64,000 nucleotides of DNA from Silene latifolia. Its lineage: Eukaryota; Streptophyta; Magnoliopsida; Caryophyllales; Caryophyllaceae. Shown piece by piece: positions 59,198 through 64,000 of the stretch. The stretch is taken from NCBI RefSeq assembly GCF_048544455.1, contig NC_133534.1:224158292-224222291 (forward strand), written 5' to 3'. The first letter of the stretch is position 1. Each line of letters starts with the position of its first letter. The translations under genes and the position numbers were made by a program. A model generated the notes under the pieces. That model was not told the DNA's origin, did no database searches, and was given only the letters and a program-made list of their open reading frames with translations.

Positions 59198-62100
59198 CTA
59201 CAACTCAGGAACACGTTTGATTCCCATGGAATTTACGTGCCCTTCATGTTTATCTTGTCGTAATGCTTTAGTGAGAGGATCTGCTATGTTATTATCCGTA
59301 GCAATCTTTTCTATCACTACTTCCTTTTGCTCCACGTAATCCCGGATTAGATGAGCTTTCCGTTGTACATGTCTAGATTTGTTGCTAGACTTAGGCTCCT
59401 TAGATTGGAAGATGGCACCACTATTATCGCAATAGATGGTGATTGGGTCATTCGAACTAGGCACTACAGATAGTCCATGTAAGAATTGACGCATCCATAT
59501 CGCTTCCTTTGTTGCTTCAGACGCGGCATAGTACTCGGACTCGATCGTAGAATCTCTGTATGTGATTTGTTTCGAACTCTTCCGGTGATCTGCAGCGCCA
59601 TTAAGAGTAAAAACGAATCCAGACCGAGATTTCGAGTCATCTCGATCCGTTTGGAAGCTAGCATCTGCGAACGTTAGGTTGCGCATAGCTTTTGAGAGCC
59701 TCCATAAGTCAATGCCCAATTTTAGTCCTCCGGAGGTACTTAAGAATGTTCTTGACAGCCAACCAATGTGGTTCACCTGGATGCTGTTGGAATCGACTTG
59801 TCATACTCAATGCATATGCCACGTCCGGACGTGTGCATATCATGGCATACATGATTGATCCTATAGCCGAAGCATAAGGAATCCGTGTCATGCGCTCTTT
59901 CTCTTCCGGTGTCTCTGGTGCCTGAGACTTGCTCAAATGCACCCCTGGAGCCATGGGAAGGAACCCCTTCTTGGAGTTAGTCATGCTGAATCTCTCTAGG
60001 ACTTTGTCTATGTAAGACTCGATCGAGAGATAACATCCGTCGTGATCTATCTCGATAGATACGGATGCCTAGAATTCTTTGTGCCTCTCCCAGATCTTTC
60101 ATCTGGAAATGGTTTTTCAACCATACTTTCACCGAAGATAAGAGAGGTATGTCATTCCCAATCAGGAGTATGTCGTCAACATACAATATTAGGAAGACAA
60201 TCTTGCTCCCACTCGACTTGATATATAAACATGGTTCCTCGACCGATCGAGTAAATCCATTTTCTTTTATCACTTGGTCGAAGCGATGATTCCAACTCCT
60301 TGATGATTGCTTAAGTCCATAAATGGAACGCTTAAGCTTGCACACTTTCTTAGGATGTTCTGGATCGATAAAACCTTCGGGTTGTACCATGTACAACTCT
60401 TCCTCCAAAAGGCCGTTTAAGAAGGCGGTTTTCACGTCCATTTGCCAAATTTCATAGTCATGAAAAGCGGCAATCGCTAAGATAATCCGAATGGAACGCA
60501 ACATAACTACGGGTGCAAAAATCTCATCGTAGTGCAAACCTGGCACTTGGGTGAAACCTTTAGCAACTAGTCGTGCTTTGTAGATATCTTGTTGACCTTC
60601 CACAGAATGCTTTATCTTGTAAAGCCATTTTCATTGAAGGGGACGAACCTTAGCAGGTAAGTCAACAAGATCCCACACGTTGTTCTCATACATGGAGTCC
60701 ATCTCGGATTGCATGGCCTCAAGCCATAGCTTTGAGTCAGAACTTGTCATGGCACCTTTATAGGTTGCGGGTTCACTACTCGTTAAGAGTAGAACGTCAT
60801 CTATGTCATGTTCCTCGACCATACCAATGTATCTGTCCGGAGGAATAGAGACTCTTCCCGACCTCCTAGGTTCCTCGGGAATGTTAATAAAATAGGGATT
60901 GAAGGAATAGGTTCCTCCAATGGTTGCTCGGTATTTGGTTCTGGAATCTCCGACAGGTCGAAGGTTCTATCACTCTTTGCATTCTCGAGAAATTCCTTCT
61001 CTAAGAATGTCGCACTAGCCGCAACAAAAACACGTTGTTCGGTTGGCGAATAAAAGTAATGACCAAGCGTTCCTTTAGGATAACCTATAAAGTATGTCTT
61101 GACCGATCGCGGGCCGAGCTTATCCTCGTGTCTCCACTTGACATAAGCCTCGCAGCCCCAAACCCATATAAAGGACAAGTTAGGGACCGTTCCCTTCCAT
61201 AGTTCATATGGAGTCTTGTCAACAGCTTTAGACGGACTTCGGTTAAGTATTAGAGCGGCTGACATAAGAGCATAACCCCATAATGAATCAGGTAAAACCG
61301 TGTGACTCATCATGGATCGAACCATATCAAGTAGTGTTCGATTTCTCCGTTCGGAAACACCATTTAACTGAGGTGTTCCAGGTGGAGTTAACTGTAGGGC
61401 AATCCCACAATCCTTTAGGTGTTGATCAAACTCGTGAGAAAGATACTCGCCACCACGATCCGAACGCAGTGTTTTTATCTTTCTACCCAATAGGTTCTGT
61501 ACCCTATTTTGGTATTCCTTGAATTTCTCAAAGGATTCACTCTTGTGCTTCATTAAGTAGACATAGCCATATCTACTTAAATCGTCCGTGAAAGTGATGA
61601 AATACCTATAGCCTTCTCGTGCGGTGATTGACATAGGACCACACACATCCGTGTGTATGAGCCCTAATAGGTCAGCAGCGCGCATTCCAACACCTTTGAA
61701 GGAAATCCGAGTCATCTTGCCGATGAGACATGATTCACACGTGCCAAATGATTTAAAATCAAAGGCCGAGATAGCTCCATGTTTGATGAGCTGTTTTACG
61801 CGTTTCTCATTAATGTGTCCCATACGGCAGTGCCATAGATACGTTTGATCTTTGTCACCAACCTTTAACTTTTTATTCATTACGTGTAATATTTCGTTGG
61901 TCTGATCTAAAACATAAATTCCGTTCATGGAGCGCCTTGCCAGTAAATCATATCGTGTAATGAGAAAATGCAAGCATTATTTTCTATTACAAATGAAAAA
62001 CCAAGTTTATCAAGTTTAAAATGAAATAATGTTTTTAGAAAGACTAGGTACATAATAGCGATCATATAATGACAACTCAAATCCGCTTGGAAGCTGGATC

Positions 62101-62349
62101 ACATATGTCCCCTTGGAGATGGCAGCTACTCTTGCTCCATTCCCAACACGCAGGTCCACCTCACCCTTTACGAGGGGTTCGATGTTTCGGAGCCCCTGCA
62201 CATGATTACACAGATGAGAACCACAACCAGTATCAAGTACCCAAGTTCCAGTAACTTGCGTGGTTAATCTCAATCATATGAATAAAAGTAGAAGAAGAAG
62301 ACATACCAACGGGTTTAACACGACTGCTTTTAAGTCCTCATGATAAACG
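59198..62349 (-). pseudogene. pol: Copia pol of E6 (broken by frameshifts)
   Basis: Open pieces, in element order: protease 62273-62016 (WVLDTGCGSHLC); a long integrase piece 61973-60801 with HCRMGH, CESC, HTDVCGP, RSDRGGEY and NGVSERRNRT; a linker to 60631; reverse transcriptase 60603-59977 (QMDVKTAFLNG, LYVDDILLIGND); and RNase H 59776-59198, reaching the natural stop with NIADPLTKAL near the end. Frameshifts lie near 62310, 62010, 60870, 60630, 59980 and 59730. All catalytic motifs that can be seen are unaltered. Confidence 0.88.
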
Positions 62350-63227
62350 GGACATGTGCGTCTCCAATGCCCGGTCATGTGGCGGTGATGGCATTCCATG
62401 TTATCTTTCTTGCTCTTTGTCGCGCCTGATGAGTTACTCGACTCACCAGGACCACTCTTACCCGAGCCCGACTTCTTGAACTTCGCCTTACCTCTTGCTA
62501 GGTTTGCACGAGCTTTGCCCTTACCCTTTCCTTTATTTGACACAACGAGAACATCTTGTTTCATGCTCCCACTGGACTTCATGTCCTTCTCGGTCTGTAC
62601 GAGAAGGGAGTGCAGTTCATGGGGAGTTTTCTTCAAATCATTCATATAGTAATTCGCTCTAAATTGCGAATAACCATCGTGGAGTGAGTGAAGTATGCGG
62701 TCGATAACAATGTTCTCGCTGATGTTACAGTTAAAGGTCTCCAGCTTCTCGACATTCTCAATCATGCTGAGAATGTGTGGGCTAACCGGTTGGCCCTTCT
62801 GGAGTCTCGCATCAAAGAAGCAAGTGGTATGCTCATAGGTCACGATTCTCGGTGCTTTCGAGAATTCCTTGGTGAGCGTGGTGAAAATCTTGTTTGCACC
62901 ATGGGCTATGAAGCGTTTCTGCAAATTGGGTTTCATTGCAAAAATGAGTACGTTTTTAATCGCACCCGCTTCCATGGCGAAATCGTTATACTTGTCGATC
63001 TCGTTAATTCCAGCCGTGGGGCCTGGGTTTGACGGCATGGGCTCAAGCAGAAATTTGAGCTTCCCGTCAGAAGCGGCAGCATTCCGTAATGCCGCCTCCC
63101 AGTCCGCGAAGTTTGATCCATCATTCTTCAGTCGAGTAGACTGATTCATCTGATTCATGAAGATCCTAAGCCAGGACTCACGGTCCAATGTGGCACTTGG
63201 CATTGGGTTATCAGTAGAACCAGCCAT
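62350..63227 (-). CDS. gag: Copia gag of E6 (open, zinc knuckle altered)
   Basis: ATG at 63227 (MAGSTDNPMPSATLDRES). It has the capsid region with GAIKNVLIFAMKPNLQ, a KGKGKARANLARGK basic linker and a knuckle reading CHHRHMTGHWRRTC, in which the second Cys is Arg. E4 has the full CHHCHKTGHWRRTC. The frame continues through the knuckle to 62274, but a one-base shift near 62310 prevents read-through into protease. Capsid assembly could be normal; RNA binding would probably be impaired. Confidence 0.85.
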
Positions 63228-64000
63228 TTGTTGTTTAGCAGTTTAAAAAACGTGATCTACACTGAAAAAAAAAGAAAAACAAAACGAAATAAGCAACTCA
63301 TCGAGGTGATTTAAGTCTATTTTAAAATTTATTTTAACATGTAGACTCTCGCACTTGCATAATTGATCTCCCTCAAGAATGATACAAGTGATCCCAAGAC
63401 TCAATTTCTGTAAATTGATAAGCCAACTGTTTAGCTAATTCTTCCGGAAGAACTCTTGGTCGATAGATTTCCGTAAATCCTATCTATAGTCCACCATGAT
63501 CACAGGATCGTACGAGTGACCATAGTGTTGAGATAAAATAGGTCAATCGGTTCCAACTTACCCGACGTAGAAGGGGTCATATTATGCCTACCGACGAAGA
63601 AGGGACTCATTGGAGTTTGACCTATAAAGACCGTTCTCAATTTTGGTTTATACGAGGAAGATCCCATCAACTAAGTTTTAATTCATTTTAAGTGAACGAA
63701 TAACTAGCGTCTGTCGTGAATGAATTAATTTAGATGACGGCTTTAAAACGTGTGACATGAGAATGTCAATGAAAACTAACTCGTGACCTCTATATGTGTC
63801 AGTTTTCATGCAATAAATTAGGTGGTTTGGTTTTTAGGCGGAAAATGATGCATAATATCGTTGCGAAAAATAAATAAAAGAATGCAATACGTAAATAAAA
63901 TTCCTAGTGTGGCCTATCCTAGTAAAAGAACATAATACAACTTTGGAATCCACCGTTGGACCCGAAAAGCTTGTCTTGATGTTCCATCTTGATCCAAGTA
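63228..64000 (-). other. 5' leader of E6, cut by window end
   Basis: Homologous to 37736-38500 of E4. No gene supported. Confidence 0.65.

Larger units (their letters stand above)
57345..64000 (-). mobile_element. Ty1/Copia element E6 (minus), 5' part beyond window
   Basis: Same family as E4. It has a 3' LTR at 57345-58331, a duplicated polypurine tract, pol and gag on the minus strand, and part of the leader. It begins TGTGGGTATACATCC. The 5 bp before it, GATAC (57340-57344), would be the target duplication, but the other end lies outside the window. Gag is open over 317 residues; pol is broken by several frameshifts. Confidence 0.9.

Overview
The window is AT-rich plant nuclear DNA, almost certainly from a eudicot. 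I lean towards Caryophyllales on the general look of the repeats, but nothing here proves it. It is a repeat-dense stretch with one recognisable host gene: a four-exon 2-oxoglutarate/Fe(II)-dependent dioxygenase of the SRG1-like type (15922-19467, + strand), with an open reading frame and consistent splice sites. No rRNA, tRNA gene, CRISPR array or organelle gene was seen. Nearly everything else is LTR retrotransposon sequence, much of it nested.

Layout. 1-10834: Athila-type Ty3/gypsy element A (+), its 5' LTR cut by the window edge. It has a tRNA-Asp primer site, a broken gag, an intact protease segment and a broken Athila ORF1-like gene, but no reverse transcriptase, RNase H or integrase. 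10835-15029: LTR-like debris of two other gypsy types, with a 47-bp minisatellite. 15030-19847: the dioxygenase gene and its flanks. 19857-21025: a Mutator-like element with about 90-bp terminal inverted repeats and a perfect 9-bp target duplication. 21479-21920: a gypsy RNase H relic. 22050-22732: a minus-oriented gypsy LTR fragment. 22733-31453: Copia element E3 (+) with an intact gag but a decayed pol.

31454-57344 is built on a second Athila subfamily (B). One minus-oriented B LTR (31731-31880 plus 49305-50765) was split by Copia element E4 (31881-49304, minus, target duplication ACAAT). E4 was itself split in its LTR by Copia element E5 (39923-48691, minus, target duplication GAGAG). E4 carries a recognisable but broken gag-pol. 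E5 has near-identical LTRs around an interior so decayed that only a zinc-knuckle relic and a reverse transcriptase YVDD motif remain. The B LTR is flanked by a polypurine tract plus ORF1 on one side and by a primer site plus gag leader on the other, so two B units share it. At 55169-56963 another B LTR is present as two complementary halves in opposite orientation, meeting at the same internal point, as a small inversion would produce. 57345-64000 is Copia E6 (minus), of the same family as E4, cut by the window edge.

Nesting order, inferred: Athila B units first, then E4, then E5. The two most recently transposed-looking non-autonomous elements (E3, E5) lack a usable pol, so they were probably mobilised in trans. 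E4 and E6 carry the same kind of pol but are themselves broken. I did not find a convincing new multi-gene system. The most unusual signals are the split inverted LTR, the duplicated LTR-tip/polypurine tract in E4 and E6, the repeated GC-rich motif array shared by Athila LTRs and the region before ORF1, a possible residual intron at the E3 gag end, and a duplicated splice acceptor in the dioxygenase gene.
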